DNA of 64,000 nucleotides from Kappaphycus alvarezii. Its lineage: Eukaryota; Rhodophyta; Florideophyceae; Gigartinales; Solieriaceae. The DNA lies in assembly GCA_002205965.3 (NCBI GenBank), contig NADL03000598.1, positions 186,001 to 250,000 of the forward strand, written 5' to 3'. Below, piece after piece: positions 20,160-31,229 of this stretch. A program made the position numbers and the translations under genes. Numbering within the stretch: the first letter of the stretch is position 1; each line of letters opens with the position of its first letter. Under the pieces are notes generated by a model that saw nothing but the letters and a program-made list of their open reading frames with translations, was not told where the DNA came from and ran no database searches.

Positions 20160-21150
20160 GAGTGGTTGAATGAAAATTTGTAGGGCGCCCAGACTTTGCA
20201 CTACTCGGAGAAAACCGATCCCATTCACTCTCTTTCCGAATCTCATCTACGAACAATATAATTCGGAGAGGATATGTGTCCGCGAAATCATTGTCGCGCC
20301 ATGGAATACTTCCGAATGGTGTATCGCTGCTCTCCAAAAGCAGAGTGTTGCAAGAGGTAGACAGCTATGCGAAATCATTCGCATGGGAATGACATGCGCC
20401 TGTCACGTGGAACAGTGAAAAATACTAAAGCATATGTTAAGAAATTGCATATCATTTTCTGCCATTTTGCCCAGACACAGAAATTCCAGGGGCATTTCTA
20501 CGCCTGTCAAGCACTGTAGCGAAACTGTCTATGCGAGATGGTTGAGTATCTGTCCACTGCGGACAATGGTGCTTACATTTTATCTCGTCGCGCTGAACTT
20601 TTTTCCAGATTCTTTTGGAGGCCTTGCTGTTTACGGAAGTATGGAGAGCGTCGTGTGTCAACTGGGCTAACAGCTGCTTTTTTGTAGTTTGTGGTATTGC
20701 TCAGTTAATTTTACTGCGGATTCTGCCAAATGATTCGAGTGCAAGTTTATAGGACTCGCGAGCTTTGCACCACTCGCAGAAGACCAACTCCATTTACTCT
20801 CTTTTCTGGTGATGTCTGCTATCCGGGGGTTTTTCGTAAGGTGCAATTTTTTCCCAGCACGAGCGCCAGTCCTTGCTTGGTATCCTCGCTGCGTTCAGTA
20901 GAAGTTGCTTCCGTTAGTTTTTTCACCCCATTAGTCCCATTAGTCAAGTACTCAGCTTTTTTGGTTGTGTAAGTGCTGCTTGTCGATAACTCCCCTCTGC
21001 AATGAACTATTTACAGAGCAATTGGCGCAGTAGAATGCTTTGTGATTTGTACTGTAGATCCTGACTCGCGGTTTGAACGCAGGTTCAGAGGACTCCCAAC
21101 CTTTGCACTACTCGCAATAAACCAAACCGACTTACCCCATTGGTGAGTAC
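20160..21150 (+). repeat. Three diverged direct repeats
   Basis: Related blocks at about 20180-20240, 20745-20810 and 21080-21135 share a CTTTGCACYACTCG core, then AGAAAACC or a variant, then TTYACTCTCTTT. The rest of 19.77-21.84 kb shows no gene. Confidence 0.6.
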
Positions 21151-21857
21151 ATGCGGAGACTTCTTTCTGGATACAGTATTATTGACTTACGAAATTGTTC
21201 CCATTCATACAACAAGAATAGTGCTGCATCGTTGTGGTTATACTCTGCCAATAGGGCGACAAGAATTATAGAGCTCAATTTTCTCTGACATACTTCTCAG
21301 TGCTTACTGCAAATGTTAATTTGAGTCGCTTCCGTAGTTTTGTGGAGCAATTCACATATAACGAAATCGATTCATTGTTTTGTAGACCCGTTTCGTCTGG
21401 AAGGATTGGGGTAAGTCGATGACTTTTACTTTGACATGAATCGGTGCGGCTGCAGCGATGCACATGGAATATCCTGTGATCAATGTCCTGGAGAAAAAGC
21501 GTGCGTTATTTTATGGATCTTCATTTTATTTCATTGTCCTGAACACGTCTAGCATACACCGGGGAATGGCCGAACCGCACTTTTAACATTAAAGAAACAA
21601 ATCGATTTTCTTTTATTTCATTGAGTATTTTATTGACAAAAGTATTACTTTAGATTTTGTAATTCATCATATCAAATGGGTTTGCAATTAAATTTAATAA
21701 AAAAGAAATGCAAAAGAAGTCCAGAGGAGATTTGGGGGTGTGTCTACCCCTTGGGAAACTTTGAAGGCCGGAAAACTGGAGTACTGTATGAAGGCAGATG
21801 TTGTGTAATGGAGAGGATGACAGACGTCAAGCATTGGACAATGATGCCGTAGCAGCA

Positions 21858-22026
21858 GTAATGTCTAATGCAGCGTGCCTGTTGGCCGGCCTCCCGTCAG
21901 TTTTCTAGCGTTTTGACAACTTCCCGCCAACCCTTTACATTGTAAGCCTTTACAATCACGACATCCCTCAGGGAACACCTGACCATATTTTTCATGCATT
22001 AAAAACACCCCAAATTTCCCCCCTGG
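21858..22026 (-). repeat. Family A copy on the minus strand
   Basis: Minus-strand reading begins GGGGGGAAATTTGGGGTGTT, TTTAATGCATGAAAAATATG and ends GGCCGGCCAACAGGCACGCT, GCATTAGACATTAC. It has the same opening and closing blocks as the copies at 6786 and 52422; the middle differs. Confidence 0.7.
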
Positions 22027-22106
22027 ACAATGAGAGAGCTCATTATCCACCCAAAATTTCCGTGAAACTGTGCCCATGTTGCATAGCATCTTGCAATGCT
22101 GTACTG

Positions 22107-22379
22107 TTACACCTTCGCGTTTGGAGGTGTAAAGCACGGGCCAGGAATGCTGTGCAGTACTTATAATCAGTGACGCCCCACCGGTTAATGTGGGGCCTGG
22201 TTGGTGTCTTTATGTAGACTCGCGAGGTGCCCTAACGCCATTACTACTGTGCATTTCAATTGCATCAAATACCTTTCCTGCATTCGATACGAATGCATGT
22301 ACTCACCACGCAAATATACTATTCCGAAAATGTAACCGCTGCTGTACTAGCCGGACGGCACAAGTACTGTACAAACTCG
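22107..22379 (+). repeat. Dispersed repeat family B, copy 1
   Basis: About 270 bases collinear with 29908-30180. Shared: TTACAC, GGAGGTGTAA, ACCAGGAATGCT, TGTCTTTATGTAGA, TTTGATACGAAT and, at the end, TGTACAAA. The start has a small inverted repeat (ACACC ... GGTGT). No coding potential, no tRNA-like promoter boxes recognised. Confidence 0.8.
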
Positions 22380-22973
22380 TGCCTTCAGCACTGATGCTAT
22401 ACTGTAGTGTGTAAGCGTCGCGCAAGTTGCCCTTGACACTGTAAGGTGTCCAGGGCAGAGATCTCAAAGTGCTATATTCTAAGTACCACAGTACACTCAC
22501 TGGGGCTCCTCCCAAAAAGGAGAGCTACAATCGAGTGAGTTACAACTACCCCGTCAGCAACGAGTCCGTAGTAAGCCGCAGGTCGCCGCCCTGGGCAACT
22601 TTCTCTCTATCTCTAATAAACTTTACTTTATTACCGCACCATCCCTTTCAAATACCCTTCCTATCAACCAACGTCGCTGATTGTACACCGACATGACAAG
22701 GAATTGTAGAAGGCACGGTCTAACGACAAGCACCACCTCTACGAATACAATCTTCCACATACCCGATAGAAAATCAAAAAATTAAACAAAATCGAAAAAA
22801 GAGAATCGACAAAATCCAATTCAAACGAATCAAAATGCAGGCCCTTCGACTGCTGCCACGTTGTTATTCTAATCATCTTCCTCCTCCTTCTTCTGTTTCC
22901 CAAGCCCGTCCAACAAGTTCGTCCAGCACTCTCTAGCCCGGAAACCATACTGTCTACTGGCGCCTCATATCCC
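22380..22973. other. Intergenic
   Basis: Nothing recognised apart from isolated GTACTGTAC-type words and a CCTTGACACTGTAAGGTGTC hairpin-like stretch near 22430. Confidence 0.4.
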
Positions 22974-23482
22974 TTATGAACAGGACTCCATCACTGCTCC
23001 CTCCAGAATTTGCGACTTATGCATGGCGGCTCTAGCGAACTCTTTCGCTTCCCGCATATCAGCCATCAGGTCCCCGGAACTCTCCATTTCTCCTCGTCCT
23101 TGGTTTCCTTTTAACCAGAGTGCGTCTTTCATCATCTCTGGATCCCTTCGTAGCTCCAAGAATAGCTGCACGGACTCTTCGATAGCCGCAGTCGCTTGCT
23201 GCATGTTTTGCAATGTTGCAGTTTTATTGATGCTGCGGTTTTTGTTGGTGTGACTCTACGTAACGCTGCGGTTGCGGGCTATGAGGTAAATACCTGGCTT
23301 ACTTCTTTCGAACCAGAAAAAGCCCTTGAATACCTTTTTGAGCGTTTTTTTCCCTTCCCCTTCAATTCTTTCCACATGCGCTCCCTCAAGCTGACAAAAA
23401 TAGCGCGAGTTGGGCCCCTGGAACCTGTTTTCACTACAACCTCCAATTTTGACAAAAAATGTGAGTCATCACGCAAATGCAC
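22974..23482 (-). CDS. Possible two-exon fragment of an unknown gene
   Basis: The downstream frame (stop TAA at 22974) reads EESVQLFLELRRDPEMMKDA and later MREAKEFARAAMHKSQILEG, a helical, charged composition. Upstream on the same strand is a frame rich in lysine (KELKGKGKKRSKRYSRAF) that stops at 23279. Removing 23199-23293 (95 bp, CAG|GTATTTAC at the donor, ATGCAG|CAA at the acceptor) joins the two in phase 0. No start codon is evident in the upstream frame, so more exons would be needed. A 143-codon plus-strand frame (23196-23627) overlaps, and I cannot say which, if either, is real. No domain recognised. Confidence 0.25.
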
Positions 23483-23627
23483 ACTGATAAATTATGGAGC
23501 GACTGCTTGGCTATATGTAAGGCTTCTTTTCCCTTCGGTATCGCACACCTCCGATTTCGTCAACTCCGCTATCTTCCCCTTTCATTGCACTGACTTTACC
23601 GACAGATACCATTCCATGACATTATAA

Positions 23628-24639
23628 AATATGCGATAGTACCCTTCCAAGACACTCGTGGAGTATTCCTCCCACCGTGCACCATAACTTTCTCCTTCCC
23701 GTGCATTGTAAAGTATTCGTTACTGTATCCTCTCGCTACTACAGTTTAGATGGCGCAAAAGCTTAAATAAACCTCGAATTGCTTCCTGGAGCCAGTGATA
23801 TTACCTTCTTTTGCCTTATCGTATGACCTGCCATGGCTAGGTAAAAAAGATATTCGCCTTCTCGAGTGGAGTTCCTTCATTGCTTCTAGCCATAGGTTTA
23901 GATGATTTATAGGCGAGGAACGGTTGAAACGACTTGTCGTGGACCTGAGCCTGGGGACTTGATCCAAAGAAATACGTTGCCGACATGCTACATCGAACGG
24001 TATTTCAGGGCAAATAAAAGTGGTGTCAGTCAAGCGGGAACCTATTGCGAACGTGGTGTCGTGGCGCACTGCCTGTCTCTTCATATATACTAGCCACACC
24101 ATTTACCGCAATAGTCGATATTGCCTTAGAGGTGAAATTATTTGTCGCTAGTAACCTCCTAGGGACGTCTCTTACTGATTATTTGTACCCATTTCGTGAG
24201 TGAATAGTTGTGTTAGGCAGCTGAAATCACGTCTTACAAGGCAAGTCATGCTAAGTTCCCGGTTTACGACACCTAAGGACCCCTGCGATTATGTAGGGAT
24301 ACCTGGCCTTGTCTTGATTCGCACAAAATAAGGTTATTGATGAGATCTCGACCTACGTACAAGGCTTGTAGGGGTCTGTATTCAGACTCCTCCCAAATCC
24401 TGCTCTCATCCATCGTTTTTTCCCAAGACTATTCCCTGTTGTTAAAATAGTTTCCCTTTCGTGAGCCGTAGAGAAGAGCCATTCACTCAGGAAAGCGCAC
24501 TCTCTCAGGACCATCTGGGCGTTTCATGCACGCATAATTACACCCTGAAATGCCGCTCTATTCCTTACGTTACATCATTTTTCCTCATTTAGTCCTCGGG
24601 TATCTTCTTTAAAGTCCTCAAGAAATCATGGAATAATCC
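23628..24639. other. Intergenic / possible 3' end of the gypsy element
   Basis: No gene. If the gypsy relic had an LTR on this side it should be here, but I could not match it to sequence beyond 28660. Confidence 0.35.
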
Positions 24640-25620
24640 GTCTGGGAACCTCCAGCTTAAACCAGGTCCTCTCTTATTTTAAGAAACCTATTGCCATGAG
24701 ACCGGGCCATCTCACAGCCCACCTCGGACTCAAGGATATACCTAACATTGCTATGCATCCCGTTCACCTTGTATGGTCCTATCCATGGCTTTATGAGCTT
24801 ATTGCCCTCTGCCTTGCTTAATTAAATGGACTATAGTAGGACAAGATCCACTTCGTCGAATTTTACAGGATTGAATTTCTTTTCATATTCCTCTGGATAG
24901 GCATCCTTTTCGTATAATTGAAGACGAAGAAAATCCGAACGATTCGAAAGACTTGTGGGATTTTCGTTGAAGCACGCAGTATCCACTTCTCACCCAGCTT
25001 GAAACGAATCCACACAGAACATTGCCTGAAAAGGATCATGCCGGTTGCTTCACATAATCCAGTGTTATATCGAAAGAAGGGTAGGGCAATTTGGTCGTCC
25101 CAGTCGCTACCGCCTCTTGACTTGAAGCAAGTAAGGTCTTTGATGAGAGTTCTAGTCTACTGTTAGATAGTTCTTCGTGCCTGCAGATGGAAAGGACACG
25201 CTTGCACCCTTCCAATGCCCAACATCGCGGAGAGATTATTCATCACTGTGCTGATAACATTCGGACCACATCCGACAGAAGAATCCCCATCGGACCAAAT
25301 ATTGAGATCAGTTCGTGCATTAGCAGTCTAATAGTGGTCTCTTCACGCTGATCTGAGATAGGCTTTGCCCTGATATACCTGATAAAGACATCCAAAATTC
25401 CTAAGACTTTCGTATTGTCACTTTCGTTACGTGTTGTTCTGGGCTGAATGTCGAAAGCCACCTGTTTTAATCTTCTCTTGGATATTTTTAAGCACCACAC
25501 GAGCCTGAATTGCTGGTTGCAGCCCCTGGTCAACGTAATAATGCCGAAACTTCTTCACAAAGGATACCAATTGGTGTGGCATGCTCTTCAAGTAACATCT
25601 AGGAAAAATTTGGCGCAAGT
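24640..25620 (-). pseudogene. Gypsy integrase remnant
   Basis: The core appears as DVFIRYIRAKPISDQREETT, then HELISIFGPMGILLSD near 25270-25400, matching the usual DxFSR..., FG-P and SD spacing. Further on, SDWDDQIALPFFRYNTGLCE with EATGMILF (about 25020-25110) is the conserved YNT...H-x-TG-x-x-PF segment. The tail KLIKPWIGPYKVNG (about 24750-24810) corresponds to the W-GPY-V module after integrase. At least two frame changes separate these pieces. Confidence 0.8.
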
Positions 25621-26149
25621 TTTACATTGGGACTATGGATTTATTTCAAACCCTCCGGAACAATTACCTTTGGTAACATGATTGGAAGCTCCTCGCGTAT
25701 GTAATAACACAGAATACCGCCCTCGTGCACCACGAATTTTTCCTTGGATCTCTAAAAAGCTCTCAGGTCTCCAAACTCCCCTTCCTGTGCTTCTAGGACT
25801 CGGAGGACACCTAAAGTATGCCTATACGTGGTAATCATTGGTAATACATTAGCATATGCTTCATCTATTTGAGACACCCTCTCCTTCTCTGCTTCCTCGG
25901 TGGATCTCCTCATGCTCTTCGCGTCCATTTACCAATGACAGCACTGATACAGTGCTTTTGTGACTTTGTCCCAGCTAAGTGTAACATGGACGGCTAGTTC
26001 AGGGCAGTTGCGGTTCCCAATCCTTAAATGGAAGTCTTGGGTAGGTATCACCCACCGAGCCAACTTCCTCAGGATTTACTCAGGTATAACAACGATTTGA
26101 GAGAGATTGTCGGTCGGTAGTGTGAACGACTCCCCTTAGAGGCAGTACC

Positions 26150-26340
26150 GCCATTTTTGTTATGCAAAAACGATGGGCTGGACATTCCATTTCCGTGGAG
26201 CGTAATTCCTTTCCGAATACCCCAAGACTCTGCTAGAGAAAGACATAGGACGCTATTCTTTTTTCATCTGGCTGGAGCAGTACGACACCAAGACCATTCG
26301 CACTAGCATCGTTCGTTATGCTTTTATGAGCTCTGCGGAT
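26150..26340 (-). pseudogene. Gypsy RNase H remnant
   Basis: The minus strand reads ITNDASANGLGVVLLQPDEK, IASYVFL, stop, QSLGVFGKELRSTEMECPA. The family signature is TDAS-x-x-GLG-x-VL-x-Q ... SRSL...E..Y..TE.E..A. The catalytic first aspartate and the glutamate are visible; one TAG breaks the frame. Confidence 0.8.
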
Positions 26341-26739
26341 TGGTGAAGCGAGGACCTTTGGATTGCTGATGGCGGCTTTTAATTCCCCCTATTCCTTCTT
26401 CTGCACCTCAACTCACCTTATTTTTCAAGCGATTATGGGTAGCCGTTGCCCATGGCGGCGCTTCTTTGTGAACTTTGTTCCCCTCAAAACATTATAGAGA
26501 TGGGCAACATTGTTCGCAAAATGGTCTACGAAAGCGGCGAAAAAGTTCTCCAGTCCCAGAAACCGGATCCTTTCCTCGCCCGATGCTGGTTCCACTAACT
26601 TCTAGATAGCCTTTTTACGCTTTTTTGAAGGTCTCAGCCCGTATTTGTCCACTACAAGGCCTAATAACACGGCTCATCGGATCTCAAAAGAGCATTTAGA
26701 CAATTTGAGTCTCATTCCTGCCGCCCGTAGGGTATCTAG

Positions 26740-27170
26740 GATTGCTCGTAAGTAATTTTGATTCTCTTGCTCGTTGTTGGTACCAATACTTGTATCATGA
26801 AGAAAGGCCAACGCATACTTGCCCTTCCAATCTCCCATGATTTAAAATGCGCTGAAACGTTCGTGAAGAGTTCTTTAACCCCATTGGGAGTCTCTTGTAT
26901 TGATACAGACCAATTACGGACCGCACTACTGTGAAAGGCATCCACTCTGGATGTAATTGGACTTAATAAAACCCATCCTTAAGGTCAAATACGAAGAAGA
27001 TATTCGTTCCCCAAAATCATTCCAGTATAACTCTTACTTTATCAATGGGATAGGAGTCTGTGATTGTAAGGTCATTTAGCATACGAAAATCGGAGGTAAC
27101 CCGTATACCCATATCTTTTTTCCTCACGAATACATCATTTTACGCAGCTCATGGAGATTTGGATGGTTAT
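26740..27170 (-). pseudogene. Gypsy reverse transcriptase remnant
   Basis: RVTSDFRMLNDLTITDSYPI, then FFVFDLKDGFY, stop, VQLHPEW, then GLYQYKRLPMGLKNSSRTFQ. These are the DYR-x-LN, DLxxGYxQ and GLxxFxxMPFGLxNAPxTFQ blocks of Ty3/gypsy RT. The YxDD region beyond is frameshifted. The TAA in GFY-stop-VQL sits where glutamine or tryptophan-glutamine is normal. Confidence 0.85.
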
Positions 27171-27479
27171 AAGACTACTAGATCTGTAATTCTTTGCATA
27201 CACTTGAGTTATCTCTCTTCTTCCTTTCGGGATGGTATTCGCATAGAAGCTCGTATCGGTTATACATCTGGTTTGAGGTATACCTTGTGCTGTATCCGCA
27301 CGATCTATCCGAGATCTATAAAGATTTGCCGCTTGTCTCATAAAAGGGCACGCAACTTTCGTTTCATATCGTGGTTGGCAGAAAAATAGGACATTTCCAT
27401 GGATTTGATCGTATTGTCCACCTCATGATCTTCAATAACCGCATGGGTTATTTCCATGGCTTCCGATCTCTGGCTTCTT

Positions 27480-27840
27480 CTAGTTTCCCAAGTACAATGA
27501 CTCTCTTCGTATATTGTCAATAGACGGGTCATCTATCTCATGGTCAAACCGGAAAATTTGTTTTCGGCAGAACCGAAGTTCTAGCAGCAGAAAATCTGGA
27601 AGCGTGCCCATTTCGCGAACGTTTTCCGGAAAGCTAAGTCGCCACGTATGGAACGAGACTGAACCTTCACTTGTGACTTGCATGCCTCGAATATCAGCAG
27701 TACACGTTTCTCTTTCGATTGGCTGTAGTATTCTTCCTTTTTCTGGAACCACTTCGAATCTTCATAAATGGAAGAAGCTCCATTTTCTAACTTGGAGCGT
27801 ATTTCTTCTCCAAATACAGTGAATTTAACTAACACTTACC
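27480..27840 (-). pseudogene. Gypsy aspartic protease remnant
   Basis: VKFTVFGEEIRSKLENGASS is the strand-loop region in which D-T/S-G-A is expected; here it reads E-N-G-A, so the catalytic aspartate is lost. A following frame (TADIRGMQVTSEGSVSFHTW, then EMGTLPDFLL) fits the rest of a retropepsin only loosely. Confidence 0.55.
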
Positions 27841-28030
27841 CTTCATCTTCCATCCCTTGGCTCAAAGTAGGCTCCCTACAAGCGCAGACATACTATCCCT
27901 TGCTAAAATTGAATTTGTTGTGAGGGTTTAATTTCTGGCTGGGGTATTTGGGCACCCATACCCTTCCCCTCCTGGTACTTTGCTTTGATTTTGATGCTCT
28001 AAATTTCTACTCCTCCGGGTAAGACTCAAA

Positions 28031-28660
28031 TTGTATGCCCTTCTCAGTGTATATAGTGGCAATTTACCTGGAGGAGCTATACCAGGCCCCTGTGGGTGCA
28101 GCTCCCCTGTTCAGAGTCCTTTCTCCCTGTATCTGATGGACTCTTTCCCTTCTTGTGGTATGTTGTGCTCAGGAAGGCCTCGAAACTATGCTGACCAATG
28201 TATCGTAATATCTAGATATAAGCTTGGTCTGATCTTGAAGACAGGCTGGAAACTCCGCTTTGAAGCGATTCACCATGATAAAGTCGAATATTGGGATCTG
28301 GAAGTCTGTCGAGGCAGACCTTACACGTTCTCCAAACGCAGAAAAAAACTCATACCTCTCGTTCCATTTCATATCTCAGAATTTTTCGTATACCGAGCTA
28401 AGCTGGGCTTTTTTGCATAACCATGCTTCTAGATGGTCCCAAAATTCGTTATCTGCAGCATCCCACCGTAAGCTTACGACTCCATGTAATACTCTTATTG
28501 CTTCTAACTCGAGGGCACGAGAGAGTTGATACCTTTCGTACTTTTCCAGAATAGAAAAGTACTTCAATAAGCGGTACCAGGTCCGCTTGGCATCGGAGAA
28601 TGATCCATCTCCGGCTGTGGGATGGAACAACACGCGCGGTTGTTCTTGGAGAGATCACCG
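28031..28660 (-). pseudogene. Gypsy gag-like remnant
   Basis: Two short minus-strand frames, one with EFWDHLEAWLCKKAQLS and one with ERYEFFSAFGERVR and FDFIMVNRFKAEFPACLQ, resemble the helical capsid part of retrotransposon gag. They lie upstream of the protease in element sense, where gag belongs. The call rests mostly on position. Confidence 0.45.
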
Positions 28661-29907
28661 AAATCGTCGGTAGCTCAGGTTTTTAACCTTAGATTATGAA
28701 GTACGACCGGTCTAAATGGAGGGAGCGCAAGGGACAAAGGAAGGGAGGCACAAACACAGGGTGGAGGAAAACCTGTCTTATACGCGCGTCGGAGGGGTAA
28801 AAAGTGGGAGTGACCGAAACCGGGAGCGGTAGGAGGGAAACTTAAGCGTGAACGACGGATAACCGAGGAAATTTTACCGCTAAGGAATGGTTCATAAGTA
28901 ACAGTGGTTGGTTGGTTGTCGGCGGTTGGGGTCGAGAGCGGCCTTAAGGGTCGACCCCTGGGTTTTAGACCCAAAATGAATATCTACAGTAAGCTAAAAC
29001 GTATCTACCTACTTACAGTTAGCTACATTACACTGCAATAAATAACCATCACTGGCAATCCGAATCGCACAAGGGTAACTACCTAATCGAGATTCCCGTA
29101 AACGCTCAACTTACTGTACCGCCTTCGCAATTACACTAAATTGGCCCTACGAACTCGTGTTCTACACAGAGATCTTGTATATCCTGTCGGCCACTTGCAC
29201 CGGAAACGTGTTCAGGGCTTCTTCATTATCCTCTCTCCACCCAATATATTTGTATCTGGTAACCGAGTTATCAACTTTTCTCGCGTTTTTTTCTGCAGAC
29301 TGTCTCCCAGAAAGCGGCGTCATCTTCTTCAACTTTTCGGTAAGCTGGAGTATCTCCTTCGTAGCGATCGATATACCATTTAATGCCCCCGGATTTCCTC
29401 CATCATTGCAACACAGTAATGGCTGGAATTTGCTATGTCTTCCGCTCCGATTTGTTCCCTGGTTCCGAAGTACCATAATTAGTAGGGTACCATTCTTCTA
29501 ATTGCAGCTCAACTCTTTCTTAGGCAATATCAGGTATGTGTTTGTGAACATTTGTTCTTCTTCCTTGGCAAACCATCTTTCTGATTACGGCCAAAAAGTG
29601 GCCATCTAGTTTTCTTTTTTGAGGCGAAAATTCGCCTCCTTGTTTGGCAATTACCTGACCTCGTCCTAACTTGTCTTGAACACTTCTTCTCCTTATCTGG
29701 CGAAATATCGCATTTGAGTACTCAAACTGTTGAGGGAATCCCCTCCCAAAAAAACGGTGTTGAAACGCTCTCGATTAACGTACCAAAGAGAAGTACAAGT
29801 CCAGGGAAATCACGAATCTCTTCTAAAGCTTTGCTGACTCCCTGGTACCTTGATTGAGCGCTCGATAAGCCTTCCCTTCCTAATTGTGCTGTTAAATCTA
29901 TTTTATG
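28661..29907. other. Intergenic, one unexplained frame
   Basis: A minus-strand frame of 104 codons (29162-29476; contains KEILQLTEKLKKMTPLSGRQ) is the longest here and may be part of the gypsy gag, but no motif confirms it. A GAGGCGAA-AA-TTCGCCTC palindrome lies near 29620. Confidence 0.35.
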
Positions 29908-30180
29908 TTACACATTCGTGGTTGGAGGTGTAACGCACGGACCAGGAATGCTATACTTACAATCAATGACGCCTTACCGGTCAGTTTGGTTACTTGTTGC
30001 TGTCTTTATGTAGATCCACGAGGTTCCCTGAAGTGATTTCTACTATGCACTTAAATGCTTAAAATGCATTACTGCATTTGATACGAATTTATGTACTAAC
30101 GCAAATTCAGTTTCTACCAATATTCATAAAATAAAACTCTGACTGTACTATGCTGACAGCAAAAGTAATGTACAAATTTC
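29908..30180 (+). repeat. Family B, copy 2
   Basis: Collinear with 22107-22379 in direct orientation, with scattered substitutions and small indels. It is followed at once by a palindromic TACTGTAC cluster (30183-30210), as copy 1 ends in AGTACTGTACAAA. Confidence 0.8.
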
Positions 30181-30355
30181 AACAGTACAGTACAAAACAG
30201 TACAGTACTTGCAATGCTAGTGAACCATTTTATTTACTTCTTCCCTGGGGCCAAGCGAAAACGCCTCCCCCTTCTACTATTTCGTCACAACACAGACTAT
30301 ATGTAACATTCTGTACAACTAACGCGCATAACCTACCGTACCTCTCTGAGGAGAT

Positions 30356-30388
30356 GCGTCTGGAAAATTCCAGACGCCCCATATGGGG
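30356..30388. repeat. Two abutting palindromes
   Basis: GCGTCTGGAA-AA-TTCCAGACGC (30356-30377) shares its last base with CCCCATATGGGG (30377-30388). Both are perfect. They lie about 75 bases before the truncated LTR of the Copia relic. Confidence 0.8.
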
Positions 30389-30462
30389 CTGTGCGTTTGT
30401 GTAAAGTGCCTATTTTGGGCAAGCTCAGTACGGGTGTAGAGGCATCGTAACACCTGAAGGTT

Positions 30463-30549
30463 TAATGCTATGATTTCACCTCTAAAAATACCCGACCCTC
30501 CGGCGGCAGTGACCTACCGCGGCGACCGGGGACATCGGTCACCTTTGCA
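30463..30549 (+). repeat. Remnant of the 5' LTR
   Basis: TAATGCTATGATTTCACCTC through GGGGACATCGGTCACCTTTGCA matches 34284-34370 with about 15 differences. Similarity stops abruptly at 30463; the upstream DNA bears no likeness to the rest of the right LTR. Confidence 0.85.
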
Positions 30550-30687
30550 GGTTATATTCTTACTACGCACCGATCCCAGGGACACATGTGAAGATCACCG
30601 ACGACCTGGCGCACAACACCAAGAAAGCCGCAAGCAGTCGTCGATACTCAGTAAGTAACCACATTGACGAGCTCACGCGCACAGCTG

Positions 30688-31013
30688 CCATGGCACAAGA
30701 GGAAGAAGATCTCGAAAGCACGATGGCTGATGATCTACTGCAACTCCACTACCCTGCCCTCAAAGGCAATAACTATAACATATGGAAATTTAACATCACA
30801 TAAATGTCAGAAGAGCACAATTTGCACAATATTATCACAAAGAATGTACCACTATCTGATCTTACGCCGGCCGAACTCCGAGCCCGGATAGAAAAAGACA
30901 GAAGACTCATTTGCAAAAGGATCTCCCCTGACATATTAGACTCGGCCTTTTTGGAGTTCCTCATCAAGACTCCACACGATATATTGACCGAGATTGCCAA
31001 GATCTCCCAGTAA
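30688..31013 (+). pseudogene. Copia gag remnant
   Basis: One frame, MAQEEEDLESTMADDLL, then LKGNNYNIWKFNIT, a TAA, then LTPAELRARIEKDRRLICKR and DILTEIAKISQ. A short acidic start, a YxxWKxxM-like block and an arginine/lysine helix fit the UBN2-type gag of Copia elements. The single stop at 30801 breaks it. Confidence 0.6.
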
Positions 31014-31229
31014 GATCAGTCCCCGAGAGACAGCGATCACTCATCAATGAATCCCGCAACGTTCGCTAAGATTCCAGACACACGCTTGACGACTATATCA
31101 GATCCCATATGAAGCTAAGACGGAGAATGGTACATGCAGCAGTGCCATTCATCAATCATGATCGCACCACAGCTAACCAAATTATGATATGCTTGACAAC
31201 AAACCTGAAGTTAAGATCTCAGTTCACGC

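Larger units (their letters stand above)
24640..28660 (-). mobile_element. Decayed Ty3/gypsy retrotransposon
   Basis: Minus-strand coding remnants in gypsy order from right to left: gag-like (about 28031-28660), protease, reverse transcriptase, RNase H and integrase with its C-terminal tail. Integrase after RNase H is the Ty3/gypsy arrangement, opposite to Copia. Many stops and frameshifts mean that none of the domains is intact. LTRs were not identified on either side. The element separates the repeats at 20-23 kb from family B copy 2 at 29.9 kb. Confidence 0.85.

Noticed and set aside
23196-23627. 143-codon plus-strand frame
   Set aside because: No domain, and a frame of this length is expected a few times by chance in 64 kb; it overlaps a more protein-like minus-strand pair.
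24128-24139. AGAGGTGAAATT, a word found in 18S rRNA
   Set aside because: The match is only 12 bases and the flanks do not continue the rRNA sequence; taken as chance.
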